Below are positions 43,901 to 51,130 of a stretch of DNA of 64,000 nucleotides, piece after piece. The notes under the pieces are model-generated. The model was given only the letters and a program-made list of their open reading frames with translations. It had not been told where the DNA came from and searched no databases. Each line of letters begins with the position of its first letter. The stretch's first letter is position 1. Source of the stretch: Candidatus Zixiibacteriota bacterium (GTDB lineage Bacteria > Zixibacteria > MSB-5A5 > GN15 > JACZUZ01); NCBI GenBank assembly GCA_024280835.1, contig JAJRPJ010000008.1:209730-273729 (forward strand), given 5' to 3'. Made by a program: the position numbers and the translations under genes.

Positions 43901-46597
43901 GACGAAAATCGGTAAGTCGTCGGATTTGACATATGCGTTCCGCAGTGTATCACCGTTTGACGATTTGATAATACCTGAGATATAGCCTTTGCCCTTCGGC
44001 TCGAGCAGAGAAACTGTAATCCGCTGTCCATTGATAACTACAAATTCTGGCCCTAGTATCAAGCGCTTGCTAGGCGTCATCGCTGTGATCCAATATGTGC
44101 CAGGCGTAACCTCATCGAAACCATAGGCGCCATCACCACCAGTTTCAGCGACTTCCACTGGATACATCATAGTGTCACCGCCACCAAATGGTGAAATCTG
44201 CCATTTCCACAGAGCAACCTTGGCCATCGGCGTCCCTGAGCCATCCTGCCCAGAGATTATTCCATGGACAAACCCACCACGCGGACGCAATTCAAAATTG
44301 ACCTGTTTACGTTGCCCGTGTTCCGAAATTCGTGCCTCAGCCATAGCTCCATGATGATAATCCGAGGTCACACGCAAGACATAATGCTCAGCCTCTTGCT
44401 CACTGTCATTGATCGGAATATTCGGCATTGTGAAGGAACCATCAGGCCCAGAGACAGCAACATCCAGCGGCTCGCCATAAATAGCATCTGTTTGTCCGCC
44501 CCAAGCTCCAGAATCAACAGGAGTTGCTGTTGTGTCATTGGCTGAAGATGAATCGACACTGCCTAGCTTTGGTATCCAACTATATAGCGCAACACGTGCG
44601 CCCTCAACTGGCGCATCTTCGCTTCTCACGATACCTGCAATAGTAGCTGTTTTGGCGTCTAGTGTATGCTCTCCCGTCTCTGTGAGAGTTCCAGCTGAGA
44701 CCGACAGCTCATCTGACAAATAAGTAAGAAAACGCCTGTCGTTGACAGTCAGGCGCAATGCTGGCTGACTGACAGAGACGATTTCTTGCCGAGTACGTCT
44801 AATACCACTGCTCGTTGAACTCAAATCAATATCGACATCAACAGTTGTTGAAACATTGTCGAATCGAAACTGACCATCCGCTTTAGAATATACTGATCGT
44901 ATGCTAGCGCCATCTACTCGGATGACTTCGTCTGTTGAACCCCGTGAAAACTTTCGCCCGAAAATCACAATCTCCGATGTCGTCCTGACAGTTACATCAG
45001 TTGAAATTGAAAGCTCAACAATAGCGCCTTCCACTGGAACCTGAGAACCGCCCAAGACGTTGGTCATAAGAGTACCTGTAATCGCTGCCGACTTAGGTTT
45101 TAACAGCAGAATGAAATTATCTATGTCCCCCTCTTGGTAGGCCTGAGATTGTTTGGGGGTTGTGGCGAAATGTGTTTCACTTCCAGGAACAGACAAACCG
45201 AAATAGGTAGAGTTCCTCGCATTGGTGAATGTGAATTCGCCTTTATCATTGGCCACTGTATGAAGCGAGGGGCCGATTGTAACCCATTTGCGCGTGATAG
45301 ATGAAATACCAAATCTATTCGATCGCGTATTGACCCTCAACTTACGAGCCTGATAGGTGAGAGCTACATTCGGAACTGGTTCATCGGTAAGCAAATCACG
45401 TACAACTCCTGCAAGAAGCTGATAACCTGGCGGCGAAAGAAGTAGGCGAAATTCTCCGCCGCGCATGTTTCCAGCAAGAAAGTATTTTGAGCCAACAAAT
45501 TTTCTAGTATCGTGGGCGAAGGCGCTGATTATTAGCTCATAGTATGATTCATCTTTGAGGTCGCTAAAAGTGAACACACCAGTTCCCGAACTTCTGACAA
45601 CAGTCGGCTCTGGCGCCCGACTCCAAGTTGTATCAGAGCCAGAGACTTCCATCTCAATCTCACGGTATCTAACGATGGCATTACCCAACGGATTCCCACT
45701 GGCGCTGTCGCGAATAATACCACTCAGCGAAGCTGGCTCTGGGGGTGTGGTCGTATCAGCGTCATAGATGAATGTCCAGAATTCACTCTTGCCGTTATTA
45801 GATGTTGGAGGATAACCATTGTCATCAAGCGCCTGAATCTGCCAGACATAAAGTTTGTCTTTGATTAGTGGTAACGCATATAGTGGATACTGCAAACTAA
45901 CCCCAAACAAAGCAGGCTCTTCATGCAGTGGCACATTGGCATTGAGCGCATGCGACGGCGCCTGCCCCTCAAAGACTTCGGCTAATCGAAAAGTGTAGTG
46001 AACGGGAAAACCTACTGGAGCCTGAACAGGTGTCCATTGGAAAGTCGGGAAAAGATCAACGACAGTATCAGCATCATTGGGGAAAATGAGATATGGTGGA
46101 TCAGGAAAAACTATCGTGAAAGTAGCGCAAATATCTGTCAACAAGACAATATCATTTTGATCGCGCAATTCTAGGCAAATCGTATACTCACCCTCTGGTA
46201 AACGACCTGTGCGGACAGCTATGTCCTTAATACTACTACTATAATCGACTGTCTTATAGTCCACCATATCTGGAGTCGCGATATCCTGAAAGCTACCCGG
46301 TGGAAAGAAAAACAAGCCGCTATTGGCAGTTAACAGAACACCACGGCGACTTTCTGTGATAGTAGCAAAGAAGCGCACCTGAAGAGTCACACCACTATCA
46401 TTGGTGGCTGAGATAGAGCCAATAGATGGGTTGGATTCCCAATCAGAGAGATAGGGCGATGGGAAAGGGTCAATAAAGACGCTAGCGGTAATCCCTGTTT
46501 GTGCGCTGGCGTTAGATGCGCCCCCAGCAAGAAATAGAGCGGCGACAATAGATACTATATACATTATGCTGAGTATTTTAGTAGAACGACGATTCAT
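40919..46597 (-). CDS. Giant surface protein with carboxypeptidase-regulatory-like modules
   Basis: The protein is 1892 residues from the ATG at 46597; a start 19 codons earlier would bury the signal peptide. After the signal (about 1-33) come two beta-sandwich domains (about 35-270; SNPSIGSISATNDSGV, and later PTFQWTPVQAP) resembling N-terminal regions of Bacteroidota surface proteins. About eight CarboxypepD_reg-like modules follow (about 285-1140). Each opens with G(I/V)(I/V)-type strands such as SLSGIIRDSASGNPLGNA and RLSGTVKSKDSAKAIAAV. The remaining ~730 residues form a highly repetitive beta-strand region, ending in a cysteine cluster (CNANCWSVCSYC) and a terminal Phe. The 3' genes encode an FN3 protein and an outer-membrane barrel. 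I infer a surface-exposed or outer-membrane-embedded structure; its function is unknown. Confidence 0.82.
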   Translation of the reverse strand: MNRRSTKILSIMYIVSIVAALFLAGGASNASAQTGITASVFIDPFPSPYLSDWESNPSIGSISATNDSGVTLQVRFFATITESRRGVLLTANSGLFFFPPGSFQDIATPDMVDYKTVDYSSSIKDIAVRTGRLPEGEYTICLELRDQNDIVLLTDICATFTIVFPDPPYLIFPNDADTVVDLFPTFQWTPVQAPVGFPVHYTFRLAEVFEGQAPSHALNANVPLHEEPALFGVSLQYPLYALPLIKDKLYVWQIQALDDNGYPPTSNNGKSEFWTFIYDADTTTPPEPASLSGIIRDSASGNPLGNAIVRYREIEMEVSGSDTTWSRAPEPTVVRSSGTGVFTFSDLKDESYYELIISAFAHDTRKFVGSKYFLAGNMRGGEFRLLLSPPGYQLLAGVVRDLLTDEPVPNVALTYQARKLRVNTRSNRFGISSITRKWVTIGPSLHTVANDKGEFTFTNARNSTYFGLSVPGSETHFATTPKQSQAYQEGDIDNFILLLKPKSAAITGTLMTNVLGGSQVPVEGAIVELSISTDVTVRTTSEIVIFGRKFSRGSTDEVIRVDGASIRSVYSKADGQFRFDNVSTTVDVDIDLSSTSSGIRRTRQEIVSVSQPALRLTVNDRRFLTYLSDELSVSAGTLTETGEHTLDAKTATIAGIVRSEDAPVEGARVALYSWIPKLGSVDSSSANDTTATPVDSGAWGGQTDAIYGEPLDVAVSGPDGSFTMPNIPINDSEQEAEHYVLRVTSDYHHGAMAEARISEHGQRKQVNFELRPRGGFVHGIISGQDGSGTPMAKVALWKWQISPFGGGDTMMYPVEVAETGGDGAYGFDEVTPGTYWITAMTPSKRLILGPEFVVINGQRITVSLLEPKGKGYISGIIKSSNGDTLRNAYVKSDDLPIFVTTDNSGKFLLSDMPLGELSLFFSSFHHQDDTISVMVRNADTTEVEITLQKFTGRYRVRVVDKSTGKALPSMTVTLAKNPSKTTDFNGRVVFDGVDIGHQELKVTVPKSETFDKDFVPFSTTVSVKRSVGTSELVVEMVPGARLSGTVKSKDSAKAIAAVVITVEGTKGITAKTDKRGKFVLKNIPVGTPLTLVAIKAGYKVGRLNKNWSVKAGDHIQNVSITLESSPLDSLFGFPIVLDSLWTVGSKKYVTGAITNIKSTFGLAPSDSTAQIRFEKVELDSNLKPTKSKIRLASNELEVNLFNFSGVLSDSSGLELEWLDSLGVGRLGGAITLWDQTTMLFPETFMSDMTIPQTKAPSFWSDGVNRGLQRFGITATDTEVRAKLKGVTLAIDYTKTTIDTAGFHFYGSLMFGEKFKLGMENLLIGNDENDDLRLKAITILTEPAVKIPLYAFTVYDSSTTWNNTGIWVNGSIEMTRLGGREFGLKDLHVSSKGDFLSATVTAEGDNARVELYGQSFDIEEITFGTDNWDIDTVANKQYFAFTGKLNMAALDKPITFQNLKYTEDDEVYGVIGFNQTMTMKSVFALSLEELVFDTSEAGDKFVGITGGVRLGAIKGLNAQVGNLRFYRNSKVTVDEIGFGFFAGPTEAQFRIRWSDTLFEGEGLLNVRPAFSAGAEFRYGGSTNWWIKVTSGTRIPLGGVAMLVNASGGVGRNGDTWRFSLGGTFAPATSEKSVALDILVDVYRTPEGIIIYGEGDASVGGGALALGHAWFKLDLPKSRFDGAITMEYSKGPLVINGQIDIGAKFGKYWFVHGRANANFLQFFTANGLIVFAENWDFFYRGESRRINGYIVDLQRNVSFDGQWGNIGWGVALGQHGYLMGGWDGTVEGGVGVNASAYGYVDFNVFGELRASGGFSLTANLANDSYGFRASGTADARLEAKVGGCNANCWSVCSYCSKKKWGICYWGGIGGKVCLNLKAQVKYSSNSGTSVSASF

Positions 46598-46931
46598 AGG
46601 TAAGACCGCAATCAAGGTTCCGAATCTTTGATAGGAGTCTATGAACACACTCACTTACGAGATATCTCCAGCCTAAATGTTTGAAGTTCAGTAGTGTAGA
46701 ACATTCGATAGCCTTGTTGACTCCTAATTGGCGAGAGTAAAATGCGGACTGAAGTAGTACATGTCAAGTCACATGATTTGCCTCCGAAACGCTCTGCGTG
46801 ACCAAAAAATGAGTATGCTGCAGTATAAGTAAAGGCCTCGACATGGAAACGTGAGTCTCCAAGCCGAGGCCTTTGAGAAGGGATAATGCTCTAAATCAAG
46901 TACAAATATTATCGCAACTTCATTCGTGGCT
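46598..46931. other. Spacer between the two surface operons
   Basis: It holds a terminator-like inverted repeat (46831-46874) that serves the PorV-like gene, and upstream sequence for the giant operon. TTGACA on the minus strand at 46768-46763 is a possible -35 box, but the -10 is poor. No gene was found. Confidence 0.55.
46831..46874 (-). terminator. Terminator of the TonB/PorV operon
   Basis: A perfect 10-bp inverted repeat, AAAGGCCTCG and CGAGGCCTTT, has a 24-base loop and ends in TTTACTT on the minus strand. It lies 57 bases after the stop of the PorV-like gene. The T-tract is weak, so efficiency is uncertain. Confidence 0.65.
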
Positions 46932-47930
46932 CTAGAAGAGAACCTTACCAGTGAACATTACGTCACTTTCAAAGAATTCTGCTTCGCGCCAGGCGGCTTC
47001 AAACGTGAAACGTGTTTCAGCAATTTCCACGTTGATACCACCACCGACCGAGAGACCATACTGATAGTCTTTTTGATCGCTGTAATTGTACGCTCCGCGA
47101 ACGAAGTACTTATCGTCATAGCCGTATTCAAATGCGCCAATCCAGAGGTCACGACTAAAGTTGTTCGACTGGAAGTTCCCCATGAATGAGAACTGGTGCT
47201 CATTGTCAGTTGGCGGTGAGAACTTAATGCCTAGATTAACAAAACTAGGTAGTTCCGCCGCCGCATTCAAGGGACGTACAGAACGCGGACCAAGGTCCTC
47301 GTCCTGACGATCAAAGCCACGACCGCTGTACTTGATTGACGGACCAACGTTCTTAATCACCATACCCAATTGCACTCCATGCCACTGCGGCTCAAACATG
47401 AACCCAATATCGAATGCAAAGCTATTGGCCGAAACTTGAGCAATGCGCTCATTGATGAAGTTGGCGGTGATTCCGAAGTTAACCTTGTCAGTCATTTGAC
47501 GTGAGAATGTCAAACCAACCACTGAAAGTGTCGGGCTAAATGTCACGCCCGTACCTTCTGGCTGGGCTTCGGTTGTTTCTTGAATGCTACCAATATCAAC
47601 AAACTTTCCAGAAAATGCGAAAGTTCCGAGATCGCTAACTTGGGTAGAAGCCCCGATAAAGTTCACTGTGATATCCGCAAAATACGGCATGTTCATGAAC
47701 ATCACTTCGGTTCCATCCTGACGGCTAACACCAGCGGGATTCCAAAACGTGGCTTCAACGCCCGTAACATCGGCGATAACACCTCCGCCAAGCGCAAACC
47801 CTCGCGCTCCGACGGGAATCAATAGTTCTTGTCCGCCGGCCGAGCCAACTCGCAAAGAACTTCCCGCAAACGCGCTCGACGCTACCAACAGCGCGGACAT
47901 CGCCACGAGACTTAGTTTTATTTTATTCAT
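46932..47930 (-). CDS. PorV/PorQ-family outer-membrane protein
   Basis: The product is 332 residues from the ATG at 47930, with GAGGAG nine bases upstream. The signal peptide ends at AFAGSS. The start of the mature part, AGGQELLIPVGARGFALGGG followed by GVEATFWNPAGVSR, is the classical opening of PorV/PorQ and related FadL-like 14-strand barrels. It ends in a terminal Phe (MFTGKVLF). In Bacteroidota, PorV shuttles T9SS cargo to the cell surface. Here it follows a TonB-dependent receptor gene and a large secreted protein gene with a T9SS-like C-terminus, which supports a similar role. Confidence 0.85.
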   Translation of the reverse strand: MNKIKLSLVAMSALLVASSAFAGSSLRVGSAGGQELLIPVGARGFALGGGVIADVTGVEATFWNPAGVSRQDGTEVMFMNMPYFADITVNFIGASTQVSDLGTFAFSGKFVDIGSIQETTEAQPEGTGVTFSPTLSVVGLTFSRQMTDKVNFGITANFINERIAQVSANSFAFDIGFMFEPQWHGVQLGMVIKNVGPSIKYSGRGFDRQDEDLGPRSVRPLNAAAELPSFVNLGIKFSPPTDNEHQFSFMGNFQSNNFSRDLWIGAFEYGYDDKYFVRGAYNYSDQKDYQYGLSVGGGINVEIAETRFTFEAAWREAEFFESDVMFTGKVLF

Positions 47931-47951
47931 TACTATATGTCTCCTCAATCC

Positions 47952-50900
47952 TTAGAAGTTCTGCAATTGTTCGGCTTCGGTAAAGATCGCCATCTTGCCG
48001 ATCTTCTCTGCGCCACTCGGGGTTGTCACTATATAAATATAAATACCAGAGGCAACAGGCAGACCATTATCGGTCTCTGTATCCCACGTAATCCAAGACT
48101 GCACCGCATCATCTTTTTCAAACGTTCTTACTAGCTCACCACTGAGACTAAAGAGACGAACTGTACATTTGTCTGGCAGATTGGTAAAACGAATCTGTCT
48201 TTGGAACTGACTAGATTCATACTCTGCAAAGAGATAATACGGATTCGGAACTACATTGACTCGACTGAGGTCAGCGTCACCCAAAGTTGCAGAAATAGTC
48301 GGCGCATTCGGTGTGAATGTGAACACATCCGTTGGTGAGTTAACTAGGTTCGGTGTTAGAGTTAAGATACACTCCTCGGCAAGCTGCCCACGCGATGAAC
48401 CACGTTCATCCATCCAAAGCACCCACATTCCGTCTTCAACAGCGCCGCCAGCGCCCGCCCAGAAATCAATCGTACCACCCGTTCCGTCACCATACATGGT
48501 TCCAGATGGGTCATAAGTCGAATTGAGTATCCAAGTGTAATTGAAGCGTTGGTCGCCACCATTTGGTAGCGCCGCATCCATCGTTTCTTCACTCAGATTC
48601 CATGCAAAGTCAGCGTCTCTGTCGCGAATTACGACATTTAGCTGACGCGGACTACCTGGAATACTGACGTCCCAAGCAGTGAAAGGAACATCAAAAAATC
48701 CCTCAAAAGAGGCGCCGCTAAAGCCCTGATACATAAACGCCTTTTGCGTTTGTGCAGGGTCATCGACGACATACGGCTCACCTACAGTATACGAGCCATC
48801 ACTATTGAGGTCAGTGTATGAGGCCATAGGACGGAAACGAACCTCGACCGTCTTATAGTCAGCGGCTCCAAGTGTTGTGGCGCCCCAGAAATTCGGCTCC
48901 ATATAAATACCACCAAAGAGCAACTCACCACCAGATTGTCCATCGGCTGTGAACCAACGTGAACCACCAGCATAACCGTTGTCAGCTATTGCAACAGGGC
49001 TTATGTTCAACGGACTAGCGCTAGCGTAGTTGAAACTCTTGCCTTGGAGAGGCGGGCCGGAAACTTTCACCTGTAATCCTTCGACGACTGCATAAAGCTC
49101 GTCGTTAGATTGATTTGTCTGACCTGCGAGCAGAGTCGTGGAAGTTGTGTTGTTCACCAAGTTCCAAACAATCCCTAGTATTGAGTCATTCACAAAAACT
49201 ACCGAATAACTGTCGCCTGTCAGCGCTACTGGATCAACAACGATTGGCGTAACTGAACCATCAGATGGACCAGTGTGAGTCACAGCTAGGGAATCATTGC
49301 CAGAGCTATTAACGATAGTTCCAGCGCGTGTTCCTTGCGGGGTCACTCCAACAACTGTTGAAGCAGTCAAAGTCTTTGGTGTTTGTGTTGGGTCAAGTGT
49401 GTAGGCCTCAACACGGAACCAATAGTCAGTAATGTTATTTAGACGTCCACCTTTGAGGGCGTCCTGAGTAATTGACATCTTACGGTTAATTCCGCCGTCA
49501 TTACCCAATTGCACTGGCTTGCTGACAACCAATCCGCTTTCAAGATCAAATTCGTCATCAAAAACGATAGCGTTTCCATCATTCACATCAGTCGTCCGAA
49601 GACGTTTCCAAGGACCTGTCGGAGACTCGCCTTGATAAACAGTGTAGCCTTGGAAGGGGTAGGTTCCATTGTTCATTTCTGACTCTGGTCCCCAAGACAG
49701 CACTACCTCATTCGACAATTCACTGACTTGAATAACAGGTGGATCTGGCTGAACTGGCAGATTAAAGAACAGTTCATAGGCTGACTGAGCGAACTTATCG
49801 TAGAACTTCATCAACGAAATCGAAGTCAAACGGTCAATCGCTTGGCCAACAATAACCGCCGCGATAATTTCTGTGCTATCACCTGGACGGAAAGTAATCG
49901 GTCCAGTCGAAAGCATGAAACGACGATCCGATGGATCTGAATCAATAAATCCAGTTCCTGTAGTTGGGTCACCATTTCCATAGAAGTTAGTTGGTGAACC
50001 AGTGGTTGGGTCAATCAACGCTCCACCAGTCTTATCGAGACCTGTCATAAAGCCATAGGTCTCGGTACGATTGTTTGGATCGGTTCCGTTGATATACTTA
50101 TTGAATGATACCAATGGTAGATTCTTGAACCCTGCCATCTTCTGGCCCCACATGATAGCGGTGTCTGACAAATCTCCTGTAGAATCCAAAGGACCTTGGA
50201 AGAAGTCAAATCCGACGGCAGGTGGATTTGAGCCATATATTTGATCGCTGTTGTTCGCATTGAACACATAGCCCAACGACAGCTCGATATCACTACCGAC
50301 TAAGTCATCACCAGCGCCACCCAAGTCAGGGTCACTCCAGAGTGAGATATACATATTCTGTAGTGTCTTGTTGCCTTTGTTAATAATCTTATAACGCAGG
50401 AAGAAGATATTTCCTAAGGCATCCTCGCGGTTGAAAGCGAAGGTGGATTGCTGAACCTCAAGACCCAATGGCGCTGTACTACCAGCGTCATTAGTATGCT
50501 TTGAAGGATCGGCGTCATTAAACACCGTCCACACCATTTGATCGCCTGTTAGCAGTGGAAGTCCTGCGCTATCGACAGGCGCTCCATCGGCAACTGGCCA
50601 ATCGAGATAATCCTGATTCGGATTACTAGCCATACTATCTTTATACAATTTGTACGGCCTAAATGTAGCGACATCTGGATCGAAAGTTCCACCAGACATT
50701 GTCCCCGGAGTGAACTCCGAGGAAAACTCTGACATCACGATTAGCGTGTCATTGGCGACAGCCGAATCAATGGCGCCAATCCATAAACCAGCTGCAAAAA
50801 CACAGCTCTTGTTGGCTTGGCCATTGGCGATATTGTTTAACCCAGCGTAGGGATAAACCATTCCACCGCCACCACCGATATTTAGTTGAGCTACAAAATC

Positions 50901-51083
50901 ACGGGCAAAGCCGCCATCGTTAGTTAAATACGAGAAAATCTTATTGGCGTCGATGAAAGCATCCGTTGTTAAACCCGACGAAAATCTCGGCGGTGGATAC
51001 TTATCGTTCCGTGGGGCGCTGCTAACTGCCGAACCGACAATTAGTATCGCGCATGTGAATCCTATTACGTGTTTTAGTTTCAT
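47952..51083 (-). CDS. Large secreted protein with FlgD-Ig-like / type-A sorting C-terminus
   Basis: The protein is 1043 residues from the ATG at 51083, with GGGA just upstream. The signal peptide ends near AVSSAPR. The body is beta-rich with many Asp, Gly and Asn. It includes a block LYKDSMASNPNQDYLDWPVADG and an FN3-like domain (VSELSNEVVLSWGPESEMN, about 440-470). The last ~90 residues fit the FlgD Ig-like/T9SS type A sorting fold: NVVPNPYYLFAEYE, CTVRLFSLSGELVRTFEKD, and PVASGIYIYIVTTPSGAEKIGKM. It is encoded between a TonB-dependent receptor and a PorV-like protein, so I infer it is surface cargo or a surface lid for the receptor. Substrate is unknown. Confidence 0.82.
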   Translation of the reverse strand: MKLKHVIGFTCAILIVGSAVSSAPRNDKYPPPRFSSGLTTDAFIDANKIFSYLTNDGGFARDFVAQLNIGGGGGMVYPYAGLNNIANGQANKSCVFAAGLWIGAIDSAVANDTLIVMSEFSSEFTPGTMSGGTFDPDVATFRPYKLYKDSMASNPNQDYLDWPVADGAPVDSAGLPLLTGDQMVWTVFNDADPSKHTNDAGSTAPLGLEVQQSTFAFNREDALGNIFFLRYKIINKGNKTLQNMYISLWSDPDLGGAGDDLVGSDIELSLGYVFNANNSDQIYGSNPPAVGFDFFQGPLDSTGDLSDTAIMWGQKMAGFKNLPLVSFNKYINGTDPNNRTETYGFMTGLDKTGGALIDPTTGSPTNFYGNGDPTTGTGFIDSDPSDRRFMLSTGPITFRPGDSTEIIAAVIVGQAIDRLTSISLMKFYDKFAQSAYELFFNLPVQPDPPVIQVSELSNEVVLSWGPESEMNNGTYPFQGYTVYQGESPTGPWKRLRTTDVNDGNAIVFDDEFDLESGLVVSKPVQLGNDGGINRKMSITQDALKGGRLNNITDYWFRVEAYTLDPTQTPKTLTASTVVGVTPQGTRAGTIVNSSGNDSLAVTHTGPSDGSVTPIVVDPVALTGDSYSVVFVNDSILGIVWNLVNNTTSTTLLAGQTNQSNDELYAVVEGLQVKVSGPPLQGKSFNYASASPLNISPVAIADNGYAGGSRWFTADGQSGGELLFGGIYMEPNFWGATTLGAADYKTVEVRFRPMASYTDLNSDGSYTVGEPYVVDDPAQTQKAFMYQGFSGASFEGFFDVPFTAWDVSIPGSPRQLNVVIRDRDADFAWNLSEETMDAALPNGGDQRFNYTWILNSTYDPSGTMYGDGTGGTIDFWAGAGGAVEDGMWVLWMDERGSSRGQLAEECILTLTPNLVNSPTDVFTFTPNAPTISATLGDADLSRVNVVPNPYYLFAEYESSQFQRQIRFTNLPDKCTVRLFSLSGELVRTFEKDDAVQSWITWDTETDNGLPVASGIYIYIVTTPSGAEKIGKMAIFTEAEQLQNF

Positions 51084-51130
51084 TGTATTTCCCTTCAAAT
51101 CACCTGTTTTAAATGATTATTCCTTTTGGC

